From Sulfurimicrobium sp964384915 (GTDB lineage Bacteria; Pseudomonadota; Gammaproteobacteria; Burkholderiales; Sulfuricellaceae): DNA of 64,000 nt. Position numbers and translations under genes: made by a program. Below, in pieces: positions 1 through 8,358 of this stretch (the stretch's first letter is position 1; each line of letters starts with the position of its first letter). The notes under the pieces are model-generated. The model made no database searches and was not told the origin of the DNA. It saw only the letters and a list, made by a program, of their open reading frames with translations. The stretch lies in contig CAYLMA010000011.1 in assembly GCA_964384915.1 (NCBI GenBank), positions 1 through 64,000 of the forward strand, read 5' to 3'.

Positions 1-3000
1 TGTCCTTCTCGACAGCCGTGTCGGCGCCGTAACCTCGCCCCATGATATAGGTGTCCTTGCCTGTGCCGCCGGTCAGGGTGTCTGCGCCCCCGAGGCCATC
101 CAGGGTGTCGTTGCCTGCTGCGCCGGTGAGGCTGTTGACTGCGCCGTTGCCCTTGAGCATGTTGTTGAGCGTGTTGCCGGTGCCGTTGATGGCGGTGGTT
201 CCGGCGAGGGTGAGGTTTTCGACGTTGGCGCCCAGGGTGAGGGTTACGCTCGACTCCACGCTGTCGATGCCTTCATTGGCGTTCTCGGTGATGACGTCGG
301 TGGATATGCTGACGACGTAGGTGTCGTCCCCTGTTCCGCCGAACATCTTGTCGGCGCCGGTGCCGCCGTCGAGACGGTCATTGCCTGCATTGCCGTTGAG
401 CACGTCGTTGCCCCCCAGGCCGCTGAGGGTGTCGTTACCGGCGCCGCCATTGAGCGTGTCCACGCCCGATGTGCCATTGAGGGTCAGGTTGTTCACGCTG
501 ACGGCGATGTCCAGGATGTCCGACGCGGCTAGGTTGCCGGGGTCCTTCGCCGTCACCCGCACGCTGATCGTGCCGAGCGTGCTTGGCGTGCCGCTGAGGG
601 TGCGTGTCGCGGCGTCGAAGCCGAGCCATGACGGCAGCGCGCTGCCGTCGGCAAGCGTGGCGCTATAACTGAGCGTGTCGCCCGCATCTGGGTCGGTGAA
701 TGCGCTGGAAGGCACTGTGTAGCTGAAGGCGCTACCCTGCCCTGCCGCCAGGTCCGGCAGGGCGGTCGACAATACCGGGGCATGGTTGGTGGTCACCATT
801 ACCTTGACCGCCGCCGCATCCCAAATGGTGCCATCGGCAAACTCGATCAACTCGACAGCGTATGGACCGACNNNNNNNNNNNNNNNNNNNNNNNNNNNNN
901 NNNNNNNNNNNNNNNNNNNNNNNNNNNNNNNNNNNNNNNNNNNNNNNNNNNNNNNNNNNNNNNNNNNNNNNTCCGAAATGGTGTCGTTACCCGAGGCCTT
1001 GCCAAACAGGTAGGTATCAGAACCGCCACGACCATTAAGCAGGTCATCACCCGCGCCTCCATCAAGCACATCCGCGCTGCCATAGCCCACCAAGTGGTCG
1101 TTGCCCGCTGTGCCCTGAATGGCCTTGGCCTTGACGGTGGCTTCATCCCAAATGGTGCCATCGGCAAACTCGATCAACTCGACAGCGTATGGACCGACAC
1201 CGTCCTGGTGGAAGTACTGCTTGATCCGCAGCTGGTTGGTCGAACCGGCAATGCTCAGCAGCAGATCATCCCCAGTGCCGTCGCGCTTGACTGTTACATC
1301 AGCCGGGCTGATCCCGGCATCGAGCAGCACCTTGTCGGTGTTGGCGACACTGTCGTAACTCTCCGAAATGGTGTCGTTACCCGAGGCCTTGCCAAACAGG
1401 TAGGTATCAGAACCGCTCCCCCCATTTAACATGTCGTTACCACCCTTCCCAATCAGGATGTCATCTCCACCGCCCCCATTTAACGTATCGTCGCCGCTAG
1501 TGCCCAACAGCAATTCCGACCCCGTGGTGCCGGTAAGGTTGCGCTCAGTGGCCGCAGCCACCCAGGCATCCCATCTATGAAGCTTTGCTGAAAAGGCTTC
1601 GGTATCTGGAAGCGAGTTGAGTTTGGTGAATAGATACCCTTCGATATCAAAACCAAGCTTGCTGAAATTTAGGTTGCCACCAGTTGCACTAACTAGCTCG
1701 ATAAGATCAATCGCCGCAACCCTTGGGTTTTGCGCAATCGCACTGTCCACAAATTGCTTAAAATATAAAGGGTTGATTTTAGGAATGTCGGCATCCCATT
1801 CCACTCCTTCCAGGATTGCCATTACATATGGATTAAGTCGGGTCCTGGTTAATAACGATTCATAAATATCCGTTGTAAACCGGCTATACGATAATTCGAT
1901 ACTTGCAACTTGAGCGCTAGACAGGGTCACCGTAAGATTTCCCGAACTCGCGTCTAGTGGTGCGAGTCGAGCCTCTCCGCCCGGGCCAGCATACGTGAAG
2001 CCCATAAAACGCTCGATCACGCCCAGTTTACGTACCAATTCTTGATGCGATGCTGACCCAATGGAAACCCCCGACAGATTGTATGTAAGCTGAACACCTT
2101 GGTTGGCCAAGGCATCTGCTTGTTGTTTAAGCGACTTCATGTCGGAAGTATTGGCCCAACGATCTATGAACCCATCCAAACGGTCAATTTGCGACTGTCG
2201 ATTTGTTTGGAGGGAGTAGTCTTCAACCCAAGCGCCAAGCTCGGGAGAAAGACTGATTGCCTCTCGCAAATCACGCACCCTTCCAGATCCATTGAGATGC
2301 GGCAACGCTATAGCCTGTTCAGTTAACGGGATCTGTTCCAAAAATTCACGATAGAATGAAGCTGTTAGCAGATCAAGATTTGCCGCAGTCGAGCTCGTTA
2401 CTGCAGCCGTTCCCAATATGCCATTGGTACGTGTGAAAGTGCCTAGGGCTGTTTGAACATTACCGTTGCCAAGATTGATGTTCACCGCCTCAGCGTTGAC
2501 GCTAATCGCGCTAACATTGTTAGAACCAAGCGTGGTTAATTCCCCCGCTTGACTGATGCCATCCTGATTCAAGTCTCGCCAGATGCGCAGATTCGCAAAG
2601 ACACTATCATTTGCATCTATTTTTCCATCGCCATTTTCATCAAAATCTTTTAGGGCATCAAAACCGTCAGTGGCAAATTGCCCATTACGCTTATAGGTGT
2701 CGACACCAAACAATTCACGACCACTATCAATGGTGCCATTTTCGTTCCTATCAAGAACCAGCCAACCATCATCTGGCTTTATCCAACCCGTACCCGTTTT
2801 AATGCTGTCCCCATCATGGTCGAACAATATTACTTCGCCACTGCTGGGGCTGGTCGTTTCTATGCCGTCACCATCCAGGTCAAGTGCGAGAGGATCTTTT
2901 CTTGGTGGTATTGCTATCTTCTTAGGCTCATCATCCGGCCCAGGCTTCCTATAGGGATCTGGTGGCGGGCAGCCTCCAGGAAGTTCGGGCCCGCCTGGGA

Positions 3001-3190
3001 GTCCAGGGCCGCCTGGGATCCCGCCACGCAGATCTTCTGCAACTTTGAATCCCAGATCCATGACTCTATTTATCAAATCTATTGCAAGCTTGGTCGGTAG
3101 CTTTAGGACGGGGAGGGCGCGAGTCGCAATTCTACCCAGTGCATCAATAGCATCTTTTGCCGTATCTTGATTATTATTGCAATCACTCAT
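1..3190 (-). CDS. Large RTX-type calcium-binding secreted protein (5' part, runs off left edge)
   Basis: Open on the minus strand from an ATG at 3190 (upstream GAGG at good spacing) to the window edge, about 1060 codons, so the C-terminus lies outside. There is no N-terminal signal peptide, as expected for type I secretion. Residues about 57-73 are Gly/Pro-rich. Residues about 102-215 hold Asp-rich calcium-binding loops (LDLDGDGIE, DHDGDS, DENGDGKID, DLNQDGIS). Residues about 200-550 have no domain I recognise. From about residue 553 come GGxGxDxLxG RTX nonapeptides, then haemolysin-type calcium-binding related modules of about 130 residues (DTYLFG ... LIEFADGTIWDEA). Left of the gap follow a cadherin/Ig-like putative adhesion domain (about 815-520) and further RTX repeats. 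Likely a surface or secreted adhesin, toxin or enzyme; the activity cannot be told. No type I secretion genes are in the window. Confidence 0.88.
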   Translation of the reverse strand, partial: MSDCNNNQDTAKDAIDALGRIATRALPVLKLPTKLAIDLINRVMDLGFKVAEDLRGGIPGGPGLPGGPELPGGCPPPDPYRKPGPDDEPKKIAIPPRKDPLALDLDGDGIETTSPSSGEVILFDHDGDSIKTGTGWIKPDDGWLVLDRNENGTIDSGRELFGVDTYKRNGQFATDGFDALKDFDENGDGKIDANDSVFANLRIWRDLNQDGISQAGELTTLGSNNVSAISVNAEAVNINLGNGNVQTALGTFTRTNGILGTAAVTSSTAANLDLLTASFYREFLEQIPLTEQAIALPHLNGSGRVRDLREAISLSPELGAWVEDYSLQTNRQSQIDRLDGFIDRWANTSDMKSLKQQADALANQGVQLTYNLSGVSIGSASHQELVRKLGVIERFMGFTYAGPGGEARLAPLDASSGNLTVTLSSAQVASIELSYSRFTTDIYESLLTRTRLNPYVMAILEGVEWDADIPKINPLYFKQFVDSAIAQNPRVAAIDLIELVSATGGNLNFSKLGFDIEGYLFTKLNSLPDTEAFSAKLHRWDAWVAAATERNLTGTTGSELLLGTSGDDTLNGGGGDDILIGKGGNDMLNGGSGSDTYLFGKASGNDTISESYDSVANTDKVLLDAGISPADVTVKRDGTGDDLLLSIAGSTNQLRIKQYFHQDGVGPYAVELIEFADGTIWDEATVKAKAIQGTAGNDHLVGYGSADVLDGGAGDDLLNGRGGSDTYLFGKASGNDTISXXXXXXXXXXXXXXXXXXXXXXXXXXXXXXXXXXVGPYAVELIEFADGTIWDAAAVKVMVTTNHAPVLSTALPDLAAGQGSAFSYTVPSSAFTDPDAGDTLSYSATLADGSALPSWLGFDAATRTLSGTPSTLGTISVRVTAKDPGNLAASDILDIAVSVNNLTLNGTSGVDTLNGGAGNDTLSGLGGNDVLNGNAGNDRLDGGTGADKMFGGTGDDTYVVSISTDVITENANEGIDSVESSVTLTLGANVENLTLAGTTAINGTGNTLNNMLKGNGAVNSLTGAAGNDTLDGLGGADTLTGGTGKDTYIMGRGYGADTAVEKD
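817..1416. repeat. Near-identical 390-bp tandem repeat inside the RTX gene
   Basis: Bases 972-1026 are identical to 1362-1416 (offset 390 bp), and 817-871 are identical to 1144-1198. The unit encodes one calcium-binding-related module of about 130 residues. 390 is a multiple of three, so unit gain or loss keeps the reading frame. Confidence 0.85.
872..971. other. Assembly gap (100 N)
   Basis: Exactly 100 N, the usual placeholder for a gap of unknown size. Both flanks match the neighbouring repeat copy, so the break is best explained by the tandem repeat. If the missing DNA equals the sister copy, 163 bp are missing, possibly plus multiples of 390. 163 and 100 are both 1 modulo 3, which explains why the minus-strand frame stays open across the N run. 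Confidence 0.95.
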
Positions 3191-3349
3191 CGCTCATTCC
3201 TCTTAAGTTCATTCACATTGCACACAAGGTTCGTCAATAAACGCGGGGCAGCGCCGAACAGAAATCAGGTGTTATCTCAAACACGACAGATCCGGCCACG
3301 CGGCAGCACGGCGCCAACAGCAGCAGGCAAACAGAAAAAAATGTCCGGA

Positions 3350-3631
3350 TCATTTAAGCCTGTTTGCATGCACGCGGTCCGGTTCGACGCGGCCAATGTC
3401 GGGCGGCGGCGCGCCGTATTCAAAAAAGGTAAGCGCCAGGCCGACGACGGGGTTGCCACCCAGGACTTCGAGCGGCTTGTAAGGGAACGGCCCGAGGGGA
3501 TTGAATCCGTCGTTCTTTATCTTGCTTTCGATCATGCCAGGACCGCTTGCTGCCCAGGAATCGGCCAGCACGGTCATGTATTCGGTCATGCCCTGACCGA
3601 GTTGCCTGTTTTTTTGCGCATGTGTGTTCAT
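3350..3631 (-). CDS. Small pilin-like protein with a GQGMTEY motif but no transmembrane segment
   Basis: 93 residues from an ATG at 3631 preceded by a strong GGGAGGG ribosome site. The open frame extends upstream to 3718, but the ribosome site favours 3631. The N-terminus MNTHAQKNRQLGQGMTEY resembles the class III-type leader and Glu/Tyr motif of Flp/TadE-like pilins. In those families a hydrophobic helix follows. Here the next residues (MTVLADSWAASGPGM) are not a membrane helix, and the rest matches nothing I recognise. It may be a decayed or internally deleted pilin. The neighbours are an RTX gene and a pseudogene, with no tad or pil genes. Confidence 0.5.
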   Translation of the reverse strand: MNTHAQKNRQLGQGMTEYMTVLADSWAASGPGMIESKIKNDGFNPLGPFPYKPLEVLGGNPVVGLALTFFEYGAPPPDIGRVEPDRVHANRLK

Positions 3632-3757
3632 GAATCCCTCCCGTTGATAAACTTGATTTATGTAGCGATAGAATTTTTTAATCGCACGAATATTACCCGA
3701 ATGTAATATGCAATTCAAATGAAATGTTCGTGTAATTTGCCGCCTGACGATTCGCCT

Positions 3758-4262
3758 CTACCGACATATTCGATCAACTGGAGATGCAGATCGGGAGATG
3801 GTCACCCAGAATAGGGCATTGACCGTCCTGCGCCTGCGCTGGATATTACCCGCAAGCAGTACGCACATCGCGCTTGCCAGAACGGCAGGCCAATCACCCC
3901 ACGCCCATATGGCGTCACTCCCTGTTGCCGTTGAATGGTTCCACTTAGCACGCCCTCGACAGACACTGGCAGCCGCCCCAGGATGCTGCCGTGAGCGTCA
4001 ATCTGTGCCGTGAACCCTGTATTGGTTACGCGCAAGATGGGGCGCCCGGACTCCAGTGCGCGCATACGAATAATTTGCAGGCGTTGTCCGATTGCCAGGC
4101 CGCCTTCAAACCAGGCAAGGTTGCTTGGGTTGAGCAACAGCGTGGCCGATGGCAGCCAGCGGCGGACTTCCTGGCCGGTCAGGTCTTCGTAGCAAATCAG
4201 CGTTCCGACGCGTTGTATGCCGAGGGCAAATGGCGCTTGGTTGCGCGCCCCCGGGCTCATGT
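3758..4262 (-). pseudogene. lnt: Apolipoprotein N-acyltransferase remnant (5'-truncated, frameshifted)
   Basis: Only the end of the nitrilase-type domain and the last membrane helix of Lnt remain. From about 4260 the minus strand reads SPGARNQAPFALG, GTLICYEDL (Cys nucleophile region), LLLNPSNLAWFEGGLAIGQR and RMRALESGRPILRVTNTG, all typical of Lnt. After TPYGR (about 3901) the family continues WGDWPAVLASAMCVLLAG only in another frame, as if one base were lost in a G-run at about 3896-3901. The shifted frame ends at a TAG at 3758-3760. The N-terminal membrane helices and Glu/Lys catalytic positions are missing. Upstream, a palindromic repeat marks the truncation. Lnt is normally essential, so a full copy should exist elsewhere. 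Confidence 0.82.
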
Positions 4263-4294
4263 CTTTATTGATCCGGCAGATTTTATTCCGGACT

Positions 4295-4340
4295 GTAGGT
4301 CGGCCTTTAGTCCGACATGTCGTGCTGAAGCCAGGCCTAC
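4295..4340. repeat. Paired-palindrome repeat, copy 1
   Basis: 46-bp element beginning GTAGGTCGG and ending GGCCTAC, made of two small palindromes that also pair with each other. It matches the copies at 28049-28094 and 48749-48793 in length and layout. It sits at the broken 5' end of the lnt remnant. Confidence 0.75.
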
Positions 4341-4452
4341 ATTCACGGATAATTCGTGCCATATCAATAGTGGAAATCAAGAAAGCGTTTATGGCTATGC
4401 AAAACAGGCCGCTTATGTCACAATCAAGAACAATTCCTATTTAGCAAGCTTG

Positions 4453-4704
4453 ATGTCCATGGTCACGGTCAGCCTTTCCACTCTCAAACCCGGCGAATTC
4501 GCCGTGATCGCCGCTTTACACACCGACGAAGCGCTCTATCACCGCCTCGCTGCGATGGGTTTCCGTATCGGGAAACACATCGAACTGGTCAGACGGGCGA
4601 AATTTTCCGGCCCACTGCACGTTAGAATCGGCACCACCGACATCATGCTGCGGCGCGTTGACGCGCAACATATCGACGTTACCCCTTCCAGCACCCCGCA
4701 ATGA
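4453..4704 (+). CDS. feoA: Ferrous iron transport protein A
   Basis: 83 residues, a single SH3-like FeoA domain (LSTLKPGEFAVIAAL ... RLAAMGFRIGKHIELV ... GPLHVRIGTTDIMLRR). FeoA is a small cytoplasmic partner of the FeoB Fe(II) permease. The open frame extends far upstream (3991), but that part overlaps the lnt remnant and shows no FeoA similarity, so the start is placed at the ATG at 4453, just before the domain. No strong ribosome site is visible. The stop overlaps the feoB start as ATGA, a translationally coupled pair. Confidence 0.87.
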   Translation: MSMVTVSLSTLKPGEFAVIAALHTDEALYHRLAAMGFRIGKHIELVRRAKFSGPLHVRIGTTDIMLRRVDAQHIDVTPSSTPQ

Positions 4705-6488
4705 AGCGCATCGCCCTGCTGGGGATGCCGAATACCGGCAAATCCACTTTTTTTAACCGTTTGACCGGCGCATCGGCACGGGTCGGCAACTGGCCCGGCA
4801 TTACTGTTGAACTGATGAGCGCAAAAGTGCTGCTCGGCGGTGCCATGGTGGAGATTATCGATCTGCCCGGCGTGTACGACATCCATGGCTTTTCGGATGA
4901 CGAGCTGGTGGTGCGGCATTTCCTGGAAAACAATCCGGTGGATCAGGTCCTGATCATCCTCAACACCACCCAGATCGAGCGCCAGTTGAGCCTGGCACTG
5001 CAACTCAAGCAGCTTGGCCTTCCTGCCATGCTGCTGCTCAACATGTCTGATGAAGCCAAGAAATTCGGCGTTACGGTCGATGTCGAAAAAATGGCCCAGG
5101 CGCTGGACATGCCGGTCGCGCTGCTGTCCGCCAAGTATGGCAGCGGCTACGAGCATGCCTACCAGGCCATTTCCAGCGCCATCCAGTCCAGCCGGCCCGC
5201 CGATATCCAGGAAATCCGCAACAAGCTGAAACTCGAAAACCAGATCGAGGCCAAGATGGAAAGCGTGCTCAGGCACGCAGTGCAGGTGCCGACCCAGATG
5301 ACGGACAACCTGACCACCCGGCTGGACGCCTTGCTGCTACATCCATGGCTGGGCCTGCCCTTGTTTTTTGGCGTCATGTATGTGCTGTTCCAGGCCATTT
5401 TCATTCTCGGCAAGCCGCTGCAGGACGGCGTTGCATGGGCGCTGGGACTGTTCCGCGGCGAAATCCTGGAGCATCTGCTGCTGAACCTGCCCGCCCCGGT
5501 GCAGGGCCTGCTGTTGGACGGGATTTACAACGGTGTCGGCACGGTGGCCGCCTTTGTGCCCATCATCGTGCTGTTTTTCCTTTTCATGGCGCTGGTCGAA
5601 GACAGCGGCTACCTATCCCGCGCGGCGTTCCTGATGGATGCCCTGATGGCGAAGATGGGGCTGGACGGGCGCAGCTTCGTCATGATGCTGATGGGCTTCG
5701 GCTGCAATGTGCCGGCGCTGATGGGCACCCGCGTGATGCGCTCGCGCAGCCTGCGCCTCTTGAGCATGCTGGTGATCCCCTTCTCGCTGTGTTCGGCACG
5801 TCTGCAGGTGTTTGTTTTTATCACCGCCGCGCTGTTCGCCCCCAGGCATGCGGCCCTGGTGCTGTTCAGCCTGTACCTGTTCAGCTTTGCCGCCGCGCTC
5901 CTGACCGCCCTGCTGTTCAAGAAACACTATAGCAACAGCGAGCCTTTCATCCTCGAACTCCCACCCTACCGCATGCCCACCTGGCGCCAGATCGTGCTGC
6001 GCGGCTGGCACGAAGTGCGGCATTTTCTCAGCCGCGCCAGCAAATTCATCATTGTCGGCGTAGTGATGGTATGGATACTCACCCATTTCCCCCTCAATGC
6101 CACCCCGGCAGGCATCGATACCTGGGCCGGCATGATCGGCGGCTGGTTTGCACCCATTCTTGACCCGCTCGGCATCAACCAGCAACTGGCGATCGCGCTG
6201 ATCTTCGGCTTTGTCGCCAAGGAAATCGTGATCGGCTCGCTGGCCGTCATTTACGGCCTCGAAGGCTCGGCGCTGATGGGCACCATGGCGCAGCAACTGG
6301 ACTGGGTGCAGGCCTATAGTTTCATGCTTTTCACCCTGATTTACACGCCTTGCCTTTCCACCCTGGCAACGCTCAGGAACGAGTCCAGAAGCTACGCTTA
6401 CACTGCGCTGGCGCTGGCCTGGCCGCTCGGCCTGGCGTGGGTGCTGAGTTTTATGTTCTACCAGGGCGCGCGTTCCCTGGGTTATTAG
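4701..6488 (+). CDS. feoB: Ferrous iron permease FeoB (compact form)
   Basis: 595 residues. It imports Fe(II) across the inner membrane. The N-terminal G domain has G1 GMPNTGKST (about residues 8-16), G3 DLPGVYD and a G4-like NMSD, followed by a helical GDI-like linker. The membrane part carries the first Gate motif with the conserved GFGCNVPALMGTR Cys and the second region ending PCLSTLATLR. It is about 175 residues shorter than the E. coli protein (773), with a short C-terminus, but no core motif is missing. It overlaps feoA by 4 bases and is followed by a strong terminator. I see no convincing Fur box upstream. Confidence 0.95.
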   Translation: MKRIALLGMPNTGKSTFFNRLTGASARVGNWPGITVELMSAKVLLGGAMVEIIDLPGVYDIHGFSDDELVVRHFLENNPVDQVLIILNTTQIERQLSLALQLKQLGLPAMLLLNMSDEAKKFGVTVDVEKMAQALDMPVALLSAKYGSGYEHAYQAISSAIQSSRPADIQEIRNKLKLENQIEAKMESVLRHAVQVPTQMTDNLTTRLDALLLHPWLGLPLFFGVMYVLFQAIFILGKPLQDGVAWALGLFRGEILEHLLLNLPAPVQGLLLDGIYNGVGTVAAFVPIIVLFFLFMALVEDSGYLSRAAFLMDALMAKMGLDGRSFVMMLMGFGCNVPALMGTRVMRSRSLRLLSMLVIPFSLCSARLQVFVFITAALFAPRHAALVLFSLYLFSFAAALLTALLFKKHYSNSEPFILELPPYRMPTWRQIVLRGWHEVRHFLSRASKFIIVGVVMVWILTHFPLNATPAGIDTWAGMIGGWFAPILDPLGINQQLAIALIFGFVAKEIVIGSLAVIYGLEGSALMGTMAQQLDWVQAYSFMLFTLIYTPCLSTLATLRNESRSYAYTALALAWPLGLAWVLSFMFYQGARSLGY

Positions 6489-6504
6489 GACGAATACCCC
6501 AATA

Positions 6505-6533
6505 AAAAAGGCCGCCCATTGGGCGGCCTTTTT
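6505..6533. terminator. Rho-independent terminator between feoB and fccB
   Basis: 8-bp GC stem GGCCGCCC/GGGCGGCC (6510-6517 with 6521-6528) with an ATT loop, A-run on the left and T-run on the right, so it can serve both convergent genes. Confidence 0.9.
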
Positions 6534-6548
6534 CATCGACTGGATTGC

Positions 6549-7889
6549 CTAGGCAAAGCTGTCAGCCATCAGCGTGGCGAACCATTTCTTCATGTCGTTG
6601 AAATTATCCTGCGATGCCGCGGCAGCCTCGATAGGACCTGCACCGGGAACGGCCACCATCTTGTTATTCACCGCATCGTAGCCATACACCACGGTCAGCC
6701 ATGAAGCCGTATCGGCAGTGATCGGCGAGTAGCAGGCGGAATTGGTTTTCGGGGCTGGATTGGGGATGAGATCGCCGCGTAGCGCCCGGGTTACGGCATC
6801 CGCGCACAGCTTGGCCTCCTGATTGGCGATATGGCCGGCCTTGGGCTGGCCGGATGCCGCCGAATCGCCGATCACATACACGTTTGGCACGCCGGTGGAC
6901 TCATAGCTGCGCACATCGACCCCCGCCCAGCGGCCGCCGACATTGGCCAGTGCAGGATTGTCGGTGATGATCTTGCCAGCCTTGTGAGAGGGGATGACGT
7001 TCAGCACATCGGCATACACCGTGCCAGTATTGGTGGTGACCGCATGCTTGCCGCCCGTGGTGCTTGCAGTCACGCTGGCCACTGTCTGGCTGGGGCGATA
7101 GTCAATCACACCGGCGTGAGTCACATTGAATGCCGTTTCGAAACTGTGTTTTTCCGCCTGGATACCGGCATTGGCATCGAGAACGATCACGCGCGCGTTC
7201 GGGCCCTTGTTCTTCTTCACCCAGTCCGCAACGATGCAGGCCCGCTCATAAGGCCCAGGGGGGCAGCGATAGGGAGCGGCAGGAATGGTCATGACAAAGG
7301 TCCCGCCTACAGGCATATTGCGTATTTGCGACGCCAACTTGGTGGTTTGCGCGCCGGCTTTCCAGGCATGGGTGACATAGCCGTCCTGGAGCGCGGGGGT
7401 CAGGCCGGGGACGGCGTCAAATTCGATGCCGGGCGCGAGAATGATCTTGTTGGCCACAATCGACGTGCCGTTGGCCAGGCGCACCGAACCCGTGGCAGTG
7501 CCCACCGGCGGCACGATGCCCACCACGCTGCCCTGCACGAAATTGATGCCGTAGAGCGTCTTCAGGTTATTGTAATTGTAGGTCAGCTGGGACATGGTGG
7601 TGGAGCCATTCAGCACCAGGTTGCTCATGATGTTGGAGCTGTAGGTGGCATTCTGGTCGATCAGCGTAACTTTAACCTTGCTGCCGCCCCAGAGACGGAG
7701 AAACTTGGCTGCCGTAGCACCTGCCATGCCCCCGCCCACCACCACCACGCTGCCTACCGCGCCAGTATCGGCCGGAACCAATGCAGCGGTTGTGGCGGCC
7801 GTCCTTCTGGTATCTCCCAGCGCCAGCTCAGGCAGCAGCAGGCCAAGCGCGGAAGCGCCAAACAAACCAATAAATTGTCTGCGTTTCAT
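6549..7889 (-). CDS. fccB: Flavocytochrome c sulfide dehydrogenase, flavoprotein subunit
   Basis: 446 residues. Periplasmic FAD enzyme that oxidises sulfide and passes electrons to its cytochrome partner. The N-terminus MKRRQFIGLFGASALGLLL is a twin-arginine-type signal. The FAD-binding GGGMAG is at 52-57. The redox cysteines expected for FccB are present: Cys209 in APYRCPPGPYERA and Cys386 in TNSACYSPI. The C-terminal FCSD-type flavin-binding tail is present. ATG at 7889 has an AAGGAG site. It follows fccA by 18 bases in the same operon. It could be confused with sulfide:quinone oxidoreductase, but the paired cytochrome and the GPYERA motif favour FccB. Confidence 0.93.
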   Translation of the reverse strand: MKRRQFIGLFGASALGLLLPELALGDTRRTAATTAALVPADTGAVGSVVVVGGGMAGATAAKFLRLWGGSKVKVTLIDQNATYSSNIMSNLVLNGSTTMSQLTYNYNNLKTLYGINFVQGSVVGIVPPVGTATGSVRLANGTSIVANKIILAPGIEFDAVPGLTPALQDGYVTHAWKAGAQTTKLASQIRNMPVGGTFVMTIPAAPYRCPPGPYERACIVADWVKKNKGPNARVIVLDANAGIQAEKHSFETAFNVTHAGVIDYRPSQTVASVTASTTGGKHAVTTNTGTVYADVLNVIPSHKAGKIITDNPALANVGGRWAGVDVRSYESTGVPNVYVIGDSAASGQPKAGHIANQEAKLCADAVTRALRGDLIPNPAPKTNSACYSPITADTASWLTVVYGYDAVNNKMVAVPGAGPIEAAAASQDNFNDMKKWFATLMADSFA

Positions 7890-7907
7890 TTTTTTCTCCT
7901 TGGTTGT

Positions 7908-8207
7908 TTAGGGCGCTACTTTCGAGAAATAATCGGCAATCAGCCAGATCTCGTTATCGGAAAATCCTCTGGCATGGGCGTTCATGATGTTTGAGTCCGC
8001 AGCTTTTGCCTGCATCTCTTTCATCTCCTCGTAGATGCTCGAGGATGATTTTCCAGCCAGTTCCTCGAACCCTTTCCGTCCATCCGTGCCATGGCACTGG
8101 AAACAGTTGGAGGCAAGCAGCCTGCCGGGGTGGGGCGGCGCGGCGCTGGCAGTTTGAGAATAGGCAAAAAGCGCAGCCAGTGAAGCTGCAGCAAGAATAC
8201 GATACAT
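7908..8207 (-). CDS. fccA: Cytochrome c subunit of flavocytochrome c (monohaem)
   Basis: 99 residues. The Sec signal peptide MYRILAAASLAALFAYSQTASA is cleaved before APPHPG. One haem site, CFQCH, follows soon after, and the distal Met is probably in SNIMNAHARGF. It accepts electrons from FccB in the periplasm. The single haem and about 8 kDa mature size match monohaem FccA, not the dihaem Allochromatium form. ATG at 8207 has an excellent AAGGAGG ribosome site. First gene of the fccAB operon; no clear promoter could be assigned in 8208-8358. Confidence 0.9.
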   Translation of the reverse strand: MYRILAAASLAALFAYSQTASAAPPHPGRLLASNCFQCHGTDGRKGFEELAGKSSSSIYEEMKEMQAKAADSNIMNAHARGFSDNEIWLIADYFSKVAP

Positions 8208-8358
8208 GGTGACCTCCTTGGCCTCTTGATTGGGCGGAATTTCGCGGACCAGACATGGGCCGGGTCTGGCCGGAAAGCAGGATTTTTCCTACTTATGGGA
8301 AGGCAGTGTACGAAGGAAAAGGGGAAATACACGTTACGATTACGTAATTTGTATAAGG

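Noticed and set aside
782..1429. Plus-strand open frame across the N gap
   Set aside because: Antisense to the RTX gene; its apparent length comes from repeat composition and N bases. The minus frame has coherent RTX motifs.
3991..4452. Long N-terminal extension of feoA
   Set aside because: It is antisense to the lnt remnant and has no FeoA similarity; the FeoA domain begins right after 4453.
4341..4452. Fur box upstream of feoA
   Set aside because: AT-rich words are present but no stretch approaches a convincing 19-bp palindrome.
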